Shown here one piece after another: positions 18,791 to 30,190 of a stretch of 64,000 nucleotides of DNA (the stretch's first letter is position 1; every line of letters begins with the position of its first letter). The position numbers and the translations under genes were made by a program. The notes below the pieces were generated by a model. The model was not told the origin of the DNA. It did no database searches and worked only from the letters and a program-made list of their open reading frames with translations. The DNA comes from Romanomermis culicivorax (taxonomy: Eukaryota > Nematoda > Enoplea > Mermithida > Mermithidae): assembly GCA_963922205.1 (NCBI GenBank), contig CAWUHX010000079.1:682001-746000 (forward strand), in the 5' to 3' direction.

Positions 18791-21707
18791 ATGTCGCAAT
18801 CGCCGCCCAAATTTTCTCTCAAATCGTACGTCGATTATAACAAATCCAAGTCCAATTCGCATCTACCGACTTTTTTGGCTTCAAAATTTCAAACTTCGAC
18901 GCCCGTTTCGTTTCTTAACACGGCTGTCAACAGAGTTCTACCGGCCGTGAATTTCGCTTCATCATCGAATTTTGTCAACGGAAGTAGTCGAAGAATAGGG
19001 CAAAACGACGATCAAGTTAATCTATTGAGCGATACTGACGATATTGAATACGATTCTAAAGGTTTAAAAATTCAAATTTCAAGCGTAAAGTCTACGAATT
19101 GCACTGCCGAAAGTTCCGTATTCGATAAATGGTTACCGGATTCGTTTAAAACGAAGGAAAAGTCAATGTTCAGCATGGTTAGTTGAAGTTGAACAAATTT
19201 TGTTTAAGTAGAAAAAATATTTTTTCCTAGTATTTCGGGGTACTTATTAACTTTTATGTACATACTTAAAAATTCACCAGGTGAGTTCAAAACGTTGCTA
19301 TACTTTTCACGTTAAAATCATATTTGACTCAGTATATTTATTTTAAACTATTTTAAAGGAGAAGATCATCTACAATTTGTTTGCGTATGCGGATATAAGA
19401 TCATTCAAACCAATCAGTTTATCAAAGTTTTTATACATTCAAACACGTAGTCAGATTTTTTTGCTGTTTCTCGTCCTGAAATATTTAAATGTAGATTAAA
19501 TAGGCTGGTGATATAAAAATCATTAAGAACACAATGCAAAGTATGATGTAATGACATTTACTATTTCAATTTCAATGCTCTATACAATAGTTACTTGATT
19601 GAATTACCTGAACTCGAAAAATGTTGAAGTAAGTACTCTAAGTCAAACGGTAAAAAAATTACTGCTCGGACATTGGAAGATGACATTTTTGAGAAGACTT
19701 TTTTCAGACTAGAACTCAGCGACTTGCTGGATTTGCGCTCTGTATTATTGCTGGCACGTTGTGTTTTGGACTGGTGAGATACTTTGATCAATATAATGAT
19801 ACTCCTGTAAAATTTTGACCCTTCCGTTTCAGGCGTCGATGTACATTCCCGTCTTAGTTTTCAAGGCTCGGAAATTTGGTGCTTTGTATAGCCTGGGAAG
19901 TTGCTTCATGTTGGCTAGGTAAGTTATGAGAATAGTTTTTGATTTTTGGAATTTTGATAAAGAAAAATCAAATTTTTTATCTGAGATTTACGAGAATGAA
20001 TAAATTTCGGATTTAGAGAAAAAATCATCCATGTGTACACAACAGGCAATTCTCAAAAACTCGTTTAAAAATAAAAACTTTTTTTTAGCTTTGCACTTCT
20101 GCGCGGGCCAGCAGAATATTTGAAACAGTCATTTTCACTACCCAGATTACCGGTTACGTTAAGCTATTTCGGCTCACTTATGGCCACGTTATACTGCTCA
20201 TTATGGGTAAGCAATTATTAATTTTCAGATCGTTATATACAAATTAATGAGAATTAACACGAAAACGTCTGTCATTGATGGCACTTATTATTGCATTATA
20301 GCCGTGAGATTTCTTCGCCAAAAATTCAGTGAATTGCAAGTTTATTATCCTTTTTTATGCAGCGAATCGATGAATAGTTCGGCACAGAGAAATCAGCGAG
20401 CTAAATTAGTGTAGTGAACAAGAAAACTTTTCTCGTCCACGGGCGGCAGTAATCTGGTGAAAAGTTAGTCCAATAAGTGCTTACATTTAGGTGTTGACCA
20501 GTTCTATCAAAATCAAACTGTTTTTTCGCTCCGTAATTTTTTTGGCTGCGGAATTTTATGGGATATTTTTACAAATCACAATTTTTCGGCCAGAAAACAT
20601 TTTTTCACCCTCCAAAACGAGAAGACCACAACTAAGATAGCTTCAGCCAAGTAAACTTCAGAAAAGTATCACTATGATCTATGTCTTTCTGTTTAACTAA
20701 TATTTAGACTGACAATATATCGATTTTGTAAAGAAAATTTGTTTTAAATCGTAAAAACCACTATTTGCAGCTTTCCTGCTTCGAAGGACATAAATATAAT
20801 AAGGAGAAGAAAAGGAAGAAGTTTTGCGAAAGAAACTGGCATAACTCTTGAATTTTTTGAAAAAAATATTTTTTTCCTCACAGAAAAATATTTTGGTCAA
20901 TTTTTGTACATGTTCCTCGTACCAAAAAAATTAAAATAAGTATGATATTGTTTCCGTCTCGCAATTGTCACGAAAAAGGGGTTTTGCTACACTATCACGG
21001 CTTCCACGCTATCAAGATTGCTTTTCAAGTTGTACTTTTCTTGGTTACTATTGTGACTGCAAATTTAAATGTAATGGCCATAATTAGTGTTTCTTTGGTT
21101 TACCATACTGATTTTGTGCAAGATTGAACTTTTCTAGCTCTGAACTGAGTCAAATATCTCAAATTTTCTTAATGCAAGTTGATGGCGATCATAGAAATGT
21201 CTATTTACAACTAACAGTGCAATGGCGGTTGTCAAAAAATATGTTTTTCCTTCTTTTGTATTTTGCGTCAAAATTACTTCTGTGTGACCAGAGGTTTTAT
21301 GTTACAAATTTTTGCAAATTTTAGTATTGAAAGGCACGGTTCGAAATTTCTCGGTAAACTCGATCAACTTCATCTGATAAAAGCGGGAAGATTCAAATAT
21401 CTACTGACAGAGTGGTCCATGAAATGTGTTTTCATGTTTTTAGATTATGAATACTTTACTTACGATATTGTGCGTCGTTGTACAAGTTTTGACGCTTTTG
21501 TGGTTAGTTTTCACTTGTATTCTCCTAATAGCAGTCTTATCGCAAAGGAAAAGACTAACCATAAATAAAGGTTATTGTTTTCAACTCATTTGTTACAGGT
21601 TCCTTATTAGCTACATGCCCGGCGGAGAAACAGGACTAAAGTTCATGGTTTCCATGATTACGAGTTTACTGCGACGGAACGTAGGAGCAACGACGTTGCC
21701 CGTTTAA
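18791..21707 (+). CDS. SFT2-domain vesicle transport protein (SFT2D3-like), six exons
   Basis: Exons: 18791-19177, 19708-19773, 19833-19918, 20089-20206, 21444-21502, 21599-21707. All have GT-AG introns, phases fit, and the total is 274 residues. Residues 1-129 are a Ser-rich hydrophilic N-terminus. Then comes TRTQRLAGF, the SFT2 domain opening, followed by four membrane spans. The last runs CVVVQVLTLLW and, across the final splice, FLISYMPGG, the family's conserved SY-PGG ending; the protein stops after a short tail. SFT2 proteins act in retrograde endosome-to-Golgi traffic. Animal SFT2D1/2 are about 160 residues, so the long N-terminus points to the SFT2D3 type. The ATG was chosen because an acceptor TTTTTTTCAG lies 10 bases upstream, either a 5' UTR intron or a trans-splice site. 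Intron 4 (1.2 kb) is the longest and AT rich. Confidence 0.9.
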
Positions 21708-21709
21708 TG

Positions 21710-22436
21710 ACATGGGTTTATTGCGCCTTCTACACGTGATATGTCGGAACATGGGATATTCTAATGTTTCTCACAACAAAGACACATTCGAGGAAGGAGA
21801 TAGGCAATGTCATCATCAATTTTCCCTAAAAATCGGACCCTGTTGGGTGGGCACTTATTGTATGTCTCAACTATCACGTATGGCATAATATGTGAAGGGT
21901 GCGCTTGAAAAAAATCGTTATCCCTAAAGTCAGACATGCACGACAAGAATTTTCCAGGGGGAGGGTCCATGAACCTTTTCCCCTGGGGGGTAGGGGGGTC
22001 GGTGAGCAAAAAAACAAAAAAAAGTTTTGCAAGCCTGTTTTTCATACAAAATATGCACAAAAATCATGAAAAAAGCTGTCTTGCAAAAAGTTCAGGTAGG
22101 GGTGTTTGACGATTTTTTTGGCCAGGGAGGGGTTGGCCAGGGTCTTAGGTATGGGGGTTTACCCCCATCCCATGTGCATGTATGCCTAAGATGCATTAGT
22201 TTTTCGATGTTCATTTTTTCAAGTGCGCCGCATTTTTTCAAGATAATCCTAAAAAAGAATCAGGATGTCAATTTAGAAAAGAATCATGACATGATCCTGA
22301 AAAAGTCAGAATGTCATTTTGGCCAAAATGAAAATAGCATCTTGAAAAAAATCAAGAAGAAAACCAAAATCACGTCAAACCGTCCTGAAACTTTCGGAAC
22401 GAACCGGAAAAATTGCTCCGCCTCCTATGTTTACAC
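21710..22436. other. Intergenic DNA downstream of SFT2 gene
   Basis: No gene supported. Contains short G-rich patches (21955-22000, 22120-22165) and a loose repeat of AATC(A/C)TGA-like words at 22240-22320. Confidence 0.5.
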
Positions 22437-23660
22437 AGGGTGTAACAAAATGATGGGTGCGTTCCAAAAGTCTACTTCTAGGTACACTAGAAAAAAAGTA
22501 AAACATATTATTTTGTACAGAATTTCTGCATCGGGCAGTACGTAAATTAGGAGTCAGATTACATTTTTTAAATTTAAACAAAGTCCATCAAAAATTATCG
22601 GTTTTTTACTAATTTTCCAAGTAAAATCTGAGTTTTGATTTCGATCAATCCTGCCTAGTGGCCTAGTGGACAGAATTTGGGCGACAGCGTTTTATGAAGC
22701 AAAATTGGCCCGTGCTGATTTCATAACGAGAAAATGGGTCACAACTTAATGAAATCGATCAGAAAACTTTGTCACAAGAAATCTGATGAAGAAAGTTCCC
22801 TAAAGGCTGTCATCTTGAGGTTTTTGGGTGTCTTGGATTCAAAACTGCGCTAGAAGGGAGTGTAAACCTAACGGTCAGTTTACAATAGAAATTTAAAGTC
22901 AATTATCGGTGTGAAAAACGCATTTTATATACCAACATAATATCTCAAAATGATAGTTAAAAAGTGCCGCAACTTTTAGTCGTCTCAAATTTACACTCAG
23001 CTTTACACTTTTCTTTACACTCTGATTTTGGGGTCAGATTACTCAAATCGAGTCATAGCTTTTCCGGAATGCTTCTGGGAACAGGTTGAGGTTCTTTGGT
23101 CCCATCTTATTTTCTCAGGGATCCAGGATTTCTTTGCAAAAAATGTAAAGTGATATTTGGCGCTTTATAGCTCTTTTAGTAATGTGTAAATCTCAAATTT
23201 GAGGATATACATTTGGTCGTCCATGCTGCAAGCTTTCGTTTGATATAAAAAATTTGAGTGTAGAGTCAAAATTCGCTGATTTAACATAATTTTTAAATTT
23301 GGAAAAAAGGTCGAAAAGAGAAAGAGGCGAAGACCCCATATGAAGATGCTACCGTTCGATGCGCCTTAACGAGCTGAGCAAGAATATATATGCAATATAT
23401 CGGGGCAAATGAAAACTCTGACTTGTACTAGCAAAAAACTATGATCTTAAGATTCGACTGCTTTACACCATGCCATAACTTTTCTGCTATAGGTGCTATC
23501 CCCCGAATTTTTTTTCATTCTATAGAATGTCTATAGTCCAGTCAGTCGGTATATTTTTCACTGTGTAAAGTTCAAAAATGAGTGTAAACGAGCAGCAAAT
23601 CGCTCATAAAAATCTCCAAAAGTGGACTTTTAGAACGCACCCATGATTTCGTTACACCCT
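22437..23660. mobile_element. 1.2-kb non-autonomous DNA transposon with 41-bp terminal inverted repeats
   Basis: The left end AGGGTGTAACAAAATGATGG, followed by GTGCGTTCCAAAAGT, is mirrored at the right end (23620-23660) with few mismatches. There is no transposase-like ORF inside. The internal sequence carries repeated TTTACAC/GTGTAAA words. No certain target duplication could be read, so the superfamily is open. Confidence 0.7.
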
Positions 23661-24480
23661 CTACATACCGGACTTCTCCGAAGTGAATTTCTATGTTAGA
23701 GCTCTCTGGGAGGAGGGTGCTCTTAGTTTCGACCGGCTGTGTTACGGAGGTGGAGTAATTTTGTATGGCTGATGGACATATTGGTTTTTCATGAAAAAAA
23801 TTTCATTTGTTGAGTTTTTTCTGTAAAACGTCAAAAATGCTTGTTTCTCTCCCAAAATTCATTAACTTCGGAGAATAATCTCATTTTTATTCTTTGTCTT
23901 GTTTGAAGCAGGTCGAGAATAGCAGGAGAATAATTGACGAAATAAAAAATTCCCTAAAAGTTTTAACAATTGATATTTTGGTTCGTAATAATTGATATTT
24001 TGGTTCGATAATGATCTTTTTCAAACAAAAATTTTAATTTTTCTGCCAATTTCATGTATGGGTTTTTTGATATTTATTTCTTGTGATGCCTTTGTTGTAA
24101 TAAAATTTTTCCAATCAGATAGCGTTTTTCATCTCAAGCAGAGACAATGATTACATGTAGTTCGTTCAGTTTTGAGTAAATATCACAGTAAATAGAGCGG
24201 AACTGAGTTCAGTTTCTTCGTGAAAAATATATAGGATTTTCGAGCCGATTCTTGATGCGTGACGTTACAAAGTAAGGGCCCATCTATATTTTTTCGCTAA
24301 AAAACATACGCAAGCGATTTGCTCTTCAAGTATTGGAGTAATTTCAGTATGTAATACATCGCAAGGTAGATAATGAAATTTCCGATCGAAAGATACCCAA
24401 CACCTTTAACAAGTATTTTTGACGCAAGAAACGCAAGATGCTTACAAAATAGCTGATTTCTACCACATTATGCAATTTTT

Positions 24481-24804
24481 TTGCAAAATATACTATACTG
24501 CATAGAACTCGTCAAGATCTTGCGGACAGAGAAAATTTGGCAATCACTTGCGACAGATTTTCGAGAAGCCAAGTATAGATCAGTAGCCTGGCAGATTCGA
24601 GAAAATGGACGCGGCCTAACAGGCCCAACCGAAAAAGCCTATGTAGCCAAGTTGGCTTATAAAAAGGCGTTTATTCGATATATCCTTTATGTTTTTATGG
24701 CGTTCAACTTAATTTTGATTTTCAGAATGAAATTCTGTTTTTTGAATTTCAAAACTAAACTTCTCGTCTTCAGATTTACTTTCAGCTCAAATTATGATTT
24801 CTGA
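24481..24804 (+). CDS. Uncertain ORF next to a CGCCGTTTATT repeat
   Basis: 107 residues. The segment VKILRTEKIWQSLATDF...YKKAFIRYILYVFMAF looks more protein-like than its surroundings but matches nothing I recognise. Just downstream (24870-24960) the word GGCGCGCCGTTTATT and variants repeat, so this may be the relic of a transposon ORF. Confidence 0.15.
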   Translation: MQNILYCIELVKILRTEKIWQSLATDFREAKYRSVAWQIRENGRGLTGPTEKAYVAKLAYKKAFIRYILYVFMAFNLILIFRMKFCFLNFKTKLLVFRFTFSSNYDF

Positions 24805-24856
24805 GAACCAAATTTTGATTTTTACTTGGTTTTTTGAGGCTCAAATTTTATTTTTT

Positions 24857-24960
24857 TATCGTAATTATTCCAATAAACGGCGCGCCGTTTATTATTTTTG
24901 TGGGTCCATTTGGTGCGCCGTTTATTAGAGGGGGCCGTCTATTTGAGGGTGCCGTTTATT
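24857..24960. repeat. GCGCCGTTTATTAGAGGG repeat block
   Basis: Four imperfect copies of a (G)GCGCGCCGTTTATT-type word, the first also palindromic (AATAAACGGCGCGCCGTTTATT as two halves). Another copy is at 25857-25887. It probably marks ends of a degraded DNA transposon spanning part of 24870-25890. Confidence 0.45.
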
Positions 24961-25346
24961 GAAATTATCAGGCCACATCTTGATCCAATCTTGTTTTTTA
25001 TTCTTTCGTGGAATTTCAACAAGTATCGTTTCATCGCCAAACAAGCACATATGGTTTGAGTCAGAATATAAATCAATAAAAGTTTTATCATTCTTCTTCA
25101 AGACCATGATCATCGAGAATAATTTTTGGAATCGATTTTTCGATTCCAGTTTCGACAAAAGTCGAACTTTTGTTGACGCCATCCTCTTATCTGCTAAATT
25201 TTTTCATTATGCCATACCTCTCTACACCAAGGATAGGAAAAAGAAAACAAACAAAAAGGAAAGAAAGAAAAACAAAGGTAATGAAATAAAAAAAAGAAAA
25301 ATAAAAACAACTAATGAAATTAAAAGAAAAAAATAGAAAGAACTTA

Positions 25347-25592
25347 TAGCCTGTTTTTTATAAAATGCTTCCAGATGCAAAAGTAACGCAAATCAGTATT
25401 GTCGTCGAAATTGTTTACATAAAGTTCTTACTGTAAAATTTTTCACTCGAAATATCGCTAAAGGTCAGGCCAGTATGCTCAGAAATTTCCAACCCTACAT
25501 GATATTTTGTTCATCAGAAAATCGCAAAAATCTGAAATACTACTTGCTTTCCACTTTCATTGTTTGGAAGCATTTCAAGAAAAACAGACTAT
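25347..25592 (-). mobile_element. MITE family M1 (AGTCTGTTTTT ends), copy 1
   Basis: About 245 bp with inverted ends: (T)AGCCTGTTTTTTATAAAATGCTTCC on the left and GGAAGCATTTCAAGAAAAACAGACTA on the right, each written as two adjoining blocks. The internal TTTACA-TAAAGTTCTTACTG and CTACTTGCTTTCCACTTTC blocks are shared with the other copies. TA at both edges fits a Tc1/mariner-type TA target. Non-coding. Confidence 0.8.
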
Positions 25593-25899
25593 ACCCTGGA
25601 TTCACTTATTTTGAGGAGGCTAGCAACTGGACGGTTTCCTTTTTTTCTGCTGACGCTGAAATAGTTTTTAGCTTGAAATCCAAACTGTACTTATTTCTAT
25701 TTTCGTGACTTGTAACCGATTCATCTTAAGACTGCATTCCACAGAGACTTTGCAAAAAATCAATAAAGCATAGCACCACTGCGGTCAAAATGGATTTAAA
25801 AAAAGCATATTATTCCTCTAATGAACAGCTCATATGAAGTTTACATTCTAATAGATGGCGCGCCGTTTATTAGAGGGCGCCTTTTATTCTTTGAAATTT

Positions 25900-26760
25900 C
25901 GATTTTGCATTCTCTGAAAATCAAGCTTTGATCTTTAAGTTGAGTCTCAGGATCAAAATTTGATTTTTTATTGATTTTCAGGATCAAGTATTGATTTTTG
26001 ACATCCAGGATAAAACTTTAATTTTTTCTGAGAATCAAATTTTGATTTTAAAACACTTTTCAGGCTTAAATTTCAATTTTTGATTGTTTTGATCAAATTT
26101 TGATGTCTGATTTACAAAATCAAATTTTAAATTTTAATAGGATTTTCAGAATCAAATTTTGATTTTCAGAATAAATTTTATGATCAAATTTTAATTTTTG
26201 ATTTTAAGATTTAAAATTTTGATCTGATCCTCGAATTTTTTGATTGGGTTTTTAGGCTCAAATTCTGACTTTCTAATTTCAAGATGAAATTTTGATTTTT
26301 GATTTTTCCAGATCAAATTTTTATTTTTTCACAATAAAACTGTGATTTTTAGTGAAATTTTGATTTTTAATGTGGTTTTCAGAGACAAAATGTTGATTTT
26401 TAGAATCAAACTTAGATTTTTAACGTGATTTTCAAGATGAAAAATTTGATTTTCAGAATCAAGTTTATAATCAAATTTTGATTTTTAATGTGATCTTTTA
26501 TCATAAAAATTTTAATTTTCATAATCAAATTTAGAATTTTCAGAATGAATTTTTGATTTTTAATTGATTTTTAGACTCAAATTCTGATTTTGAATGTGAC
26601 TATAGGAACCAGATTTTGTTTTTCATTGTGATTTTCAGTATCAAAATTTTGAGGTTTAATGTGATTTTCTGGATCAATTTTTGATTTTCGGATACCAAAT
26701 TTGATTTCAAGGATCAAAATTTTGATCTGATCCTCAAATTTTGTGCAAAAATTCTAAAAA
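25900..26760. repeat. Simple repeat: AATCAAATTTTGATTTTT words
   Basis: Roughly 25-bp irregular units of TTTTCAGAATCAAATTTTGA and close variants run for over 800 bp; a related stretch lies at 24700-24850. Low complexity, partly palindromic, no gene. Confidence 0.75.
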
Positions 26761-26969
26761 AAATCCACATTATTTTTATACCAATTTGAAAAAACATCAA
26801 TACAAAATAAATTACATATTTTTTTGAGACCCTGTCGCGATTTCCGTGTATATAGGGCGAGAAAAGTGCACAAAAAAACAAAGACTAGGAAAAAAGCGAA
26901 AAAAACAAAAAGCAGCACAAAAAACAATAACCAAAAAAGAAATATCACATGGAAAAATAAAGCTACAGT

Positions 26970-27200
26970 AAACTGCAAAAATAATGTAAAAAGCTACAGT
27001 AAACTGCAAAAGTACAGTATAATGCTACAGTAAACTTGAAAAATACAGTATGAAAATACAGTAAACTGGAAAAATACAGTATGAAGCTACAGTAAACTTC
27101 AAAAAATACAGTCAGCATCCTGCTTGCACCAAAGCTACAGTAAATTTGGAATATAGTATGACGCTACAGTAAACAGGAAAAATACAGTAAGCATCCTGCC
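26970..27200. repeat. GCTACAGTAAACT/AAATACAGTA tandem words
   Basis: About a dozen copies of GCTACAGTAAACTG and AAAATACAGTATGA alternate over 230 bp. Non-coding satellite-like tract. Confidence 0.75.
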
Positions 27201-27424
27201 TTCTACAAATTTGTCATTCTTTCTTCGGCCCAAATTTCGTTTAGACAAAATACAAAAAGGAAAATGGTTCTATTTTTGCATCCTTTTTGTCAATGTGCAA
27301 TTCCCGTTTTTAAATTTCATCACACAGTGATTCGAATATTATGACAAGTAATGAAAATAATTAAAAACTTGAAGTATGACTGTAAACTTTTAACATTTTA
27401 ATTTCTGAGGCATTGATTCCATAA

Positions 27425-27551
27425 AGGCCTTAAATACTAAGTAGAAACCATAAACGTCATAAAAGCCTTAAACGCCAAGGCCTTAACGCCATAAAAGCCT
27501 TAAACGCCGTAAAGGCCTTAAACGCCATAAAGGCCTTAAACGCCATAAAGG
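27425..27551. repeat. 18-bp tandem repeat CGCCATAAAGGCCTTAAA
   Basis: At least five units of CGCCATAAAGGCCTTAAA with small variants. Each contains the AGGCCT palindrome, so single-strand folding is possible. No ORF. Confidence 0.85.
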
Positions 27552-27775
27552 ACCCTAGAGCTTAAAATGGTAAGAGCTAGAACCTTCGGGTTTTTTTCAT
27601 AATTTCGAGCAAAGGGGCAAACTATAAAAACATGCAAAAAACCCACATTTTAAGGGCCCCCAGTTCCACCACGCCCCGAAATGGGTGTGCCATATCCAAG
27701 CTCCATACTTCGGCCTAAGCATCTTGGGGATGCAATCTCAAATGCGATTTTTAATTTTTTTATAATATCGCCACT

Positions 27776-28105
27776 GCATCACTTTACACAAAAAAATTAT
27801 CTCGGGTGTAAACCAGCGTATTTTCGTGAGTTTTTGGTGGGAGGGATTTTCGACCACGGGGAATTTAATGAATGCGATCACTTTACACACAAAATTATAT
27901 TGAGTGTAAACAAATGTATTTCTGCGATTTTTGGAGGAAAAGGTTTCTGACCATGGGGAATTCAATGGACAGAGTTACTTCACACAAAAAAGTTTTATGT
28001 GTGTAAACAAAGGTTTTTCTGTGGTTTTTTGTGTTGAACGGTTCTTGATCATGGGGAATTCAATGGAAATGGTCACTTTACACTCTGTTTACAACGTGTT
28101 TGCAG
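27776..28105 (+). repeat. ~98-bp tandem repeat, three and a half units
   Basis: Units start near 27780, 27878, 27977 and 28073 with CACTTTACAC, then GTGTAAAC and end with ACC(A)TGGGGAATTCAATG. Units differ by substitutions. GTGTAAA/TTTACAC gives each unit an internal inverted pair. Non-coding. Confidence 0.8.
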
Positions 28106-28260
28106 TTTTATGCGGTTTACGAATCTTTTACTATTACCGAAAGTTAGAATTCGTAGCTTTAAGATTGTTTTTTATTATTTCTTTGATGTGAAGATGACCA
28201 AATTTAAAACTTCAATGTGCTTCTACGAAGGTTTCAATGCATGGCCCACTAGAAAGAGGT

Positions 28261-29270
28261 GGACTAGTTCATTAGAAAATGCCCCGATGGGGCAGAGAAA
28301 AGAAGAACATACTTGCTTGGACAGTTGCCAAGCTAGAAAAAGAAATGGACTAGATTTTTGAGAACTTTGGTAAAAATTGGAAAAAATTCACTTTCGTTAT
28401 ATTGGATTTTCATTCTTTCTCAAAAAAATTTTTCCATGTCTGTGAAAAAGTACATTCTGCAAGTGAGTGCATCAACACACTTTCCAACCAAGGCCCAGTT
28501 GCACTCAAAGGGTCTACCCTCGAGCTCAAGATAATCTCGAACAAAAAGGCGATTCGGTTTGATCTCAAGTTCGGTATAAATTGAATGTCATCAGGATTAT
28601 AACGAGCTCAATGTCGAGATTATCCCCAGCTTGAGCTGTCGGGTTGCACTAACAGTGTCGCATAATTTTCTTATCCCTAAGGCAAATAAATATGAAAATG
28701 TCTGCAATTCGCAAACTTGAACTTAAATATCAGTAATCCTGAAGTGAGTATTGTTTGTGCACCGGAAGAAAATAATGTGGACATTGGGATTAGCTCAAAC
28801 TCAAAACTCAGGAGCATCAATTCAATCCCGATGTTGAGATTATCCCCATGTTGGGTTAGTGCAACCAATCTCAAGTTTCTTTATAGTTCTGAAAATGACT
28901 ATAATATGCCTCCCTCACTATTTTTCAGCTAGTGTGACAGGCAGGAGTTTTGAATCAGTCGGGAGTTAGAATCCTATTGGTTTACCATTTCTTTACATTT
29001 TAAGTCATGTGCATATAATTTCCACATAGAGAAATTAGTTGATGCCAGGGGAAGGAAAAAATGCACGTGCTGCAGAATATAATTTTTCACAGACATAGAA
29101 CATTTTTTTTGAGGAAGAAGGAAAATCCAATATAAAGAAAGTGAATTTTTTCCAGCTTTTACCCAATCCTCAAAAATCTAGTCCACTTCTTTTTCTAGTT
29201 TGGCAACTGTCCAAGCAAGTATATTCTTCTTTTTTCTGCCCCATCGGGACATTTTCTAATAAACTAGTAT
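28261..29270. mobile_element. 1-kb element with ~200-bp inverted arms
   Basis: 28261-28462 and 29067-29270 are inverted copies with few differences. They share GCCCCGATGGGGCAGA, ACTTGCTTGGACAGTTGCC, GGACTAGATTTTTGAG and CATGTCTGTGAAAAA. The interior holds a smaller inverted pair around TCGAGATTATCCCC (28610-28628) and GAGATTATCCCCATGTTGG (28837-28855, direct). No coding sequence. It is a foldback or long-TIR MITE; the target duplication is not resolved. Confidence 0.75.
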
Positions 29271-29453
29271 TATATTAGTGTAAATGTTTTGATTGAGTCG
29301 ATCGATCACAATCTAAAATTTCTCGTCGATTTGCCAGAAGACATTGACTTACTATTTGACGAAAGGTTGTTTGTGATTGGTGTATAACATTATGATTCTC
29401 CATTCCTTGGCCACACAACGAACGAATAATAATACAGTGGTTATGGTAATGTG

Positions 29454-29486
29454 ACGTTTCGGTAGTCTACCTACTACCTTCCTCAG
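29454..29486 (-). ncRNA. Hammerhead-like core in the left retroposon copy
   Basis: Read on the minus strand: CTGAGGA, stem GGTAGT/ACTACC with a 6-base loop, then GAAACGTC. This is the same module as at 29802-29835. Catalytic closing helices are not resolved. Confidence 0.4.
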
Positions 29487-29523
29487 GCAACAATAAACCC
29501 CTTTTTTTACAAAATTCACTACT

Positions 29524-29590
29524 TGAGGGAATTGAACCCTGGTCGTTTGATTCAGAGTCTAGAGCGCTACCACTGGGCCATGGGGGCCAG
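29524..29590 (-). tRNA. tRNA-Gln-like head of a retroposon (pseudo-tRNA)
   Basis: On the minus strand the A box reads TGGCCCAGTGGTAGC, the anticodon loop ACTCTGAAT (CTG, Gln) and the B box GGTTCAATTCC. D, anticodon and T regions are spaced as in tRNA-Gln. The acceptor stem does not pair and the anticodon stem is damaged (CTAGA with TCAAA), so it is not a functional tRNA. It is the RNA polymerase III promoter head of a tRNA-derived retroposon. Confidence 0.6.
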
Positions 29591-29801
29591 TAGTAACTTG
29601 TTTAGAAATGCTATATGTCCTGACTTGGGGGTACTAGTTCAGACTTGGGTTCCTGTCTCTTGCCCTTCTAAGGAATGCTTGGTTCCATATGTGGCCTATT
29701 TCAATGCTCTTACTACCTACATTTTTCTCAAACTCAATCAAACGACCAGGGTTGAATTCCCTCAAGTAGCGAATTTTGTAAAAAAAGGAGTTTATTGTCG
29801 C

Positions 29802-29835
29802 CTGAGGAAGGTAGTAGGTAGACTACCGAAACGTC
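29802..29835 (+). ncRNA. Hammerhead-like core in the right retroposon copy
   Basis: CTGAGGA (29802-29808) fits the hammerhead CUGANGA box. GGTAGT (29810-29815) pairs perfectly with ACTACC (29822-29827) as helix II, and GAAAC follows directly at 29828-29832, with GTC after it. This is the conserved core order of hammerhead ribozymes found in some retroposons and Penelope-like elements. Helices I and III are not clear, so activity may need a dimer or may be lost. Confidence 0.45.
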
Positions 29836-30009
29836 GCATTACCATAACCACTGTATTATTATTTGTTCATTGTGTGCCTACGGGCAAAATAAAAGCGTTA
29901 TACAATTTTTATGCGATTGTAAGGCCAAGGAATGGGGAATCACGACATTGACTTACGTTGCAGGTTTTTGTTGAGTGAACATCGAATCTCTTTAGCTTAT
30001 TTTTTTCCA

Positions 30010-30190
30010 AATGTCTATCTCGGAAAGAAGACTCATACAAATAACAAACAATCTACACTACTTCTCCTTTCCCCAATCGACTGTAGCGACCAGGAAAATG
30101 TTGGCATACGATACACGCCAGTCTAATGCCTACGGATTTCTTTGGAGTTTTTTCGCGTTTCGCGGTTCATTTGAGAACACAGAGAGAGGA
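30010..30190 (+). repeat. Interspersed repeat family R copy
   Basis: Contains CATACAAATAACAAACA, then CCCAATCGACTGTAGCGAC, then CGATACAC and GGTTCATTTGAGAA at the spacing seen in the copies at 31150, 36185 (inverted) and 58795. Confidence 0.55.

Larger units (their letters stand above)
29410..29878. repeat. Inverted pair of tRNA-headed retroposons (hairpin)
   Basis: 29410-29552 and 29738-29878 are near-identical inverted copies with a ~185-base loop. The left copy is on the minus strand and complete (tRNA-like head, spacer, hammerhead-like core, tail). The right copy is on the plus strand and begins within the anticodon region, so it is 5' truncated. The long stem would make transcripts double stranded. 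Confidence 0.75.

Noticed and set aside
25900-26760. Long inverted-repeat gene or satellite centromere
   Set aside because: Only low-complexity AATCAAATTTTGATT words with irregular period; no higher-order unit visible.
29523-29951. 142-residue open frame on the plus strand
   Set aside because: It crosses the two inverted retroposon copies, including the complement of a tRNA-like head, so its apparent length comes from structured repeat DNA.
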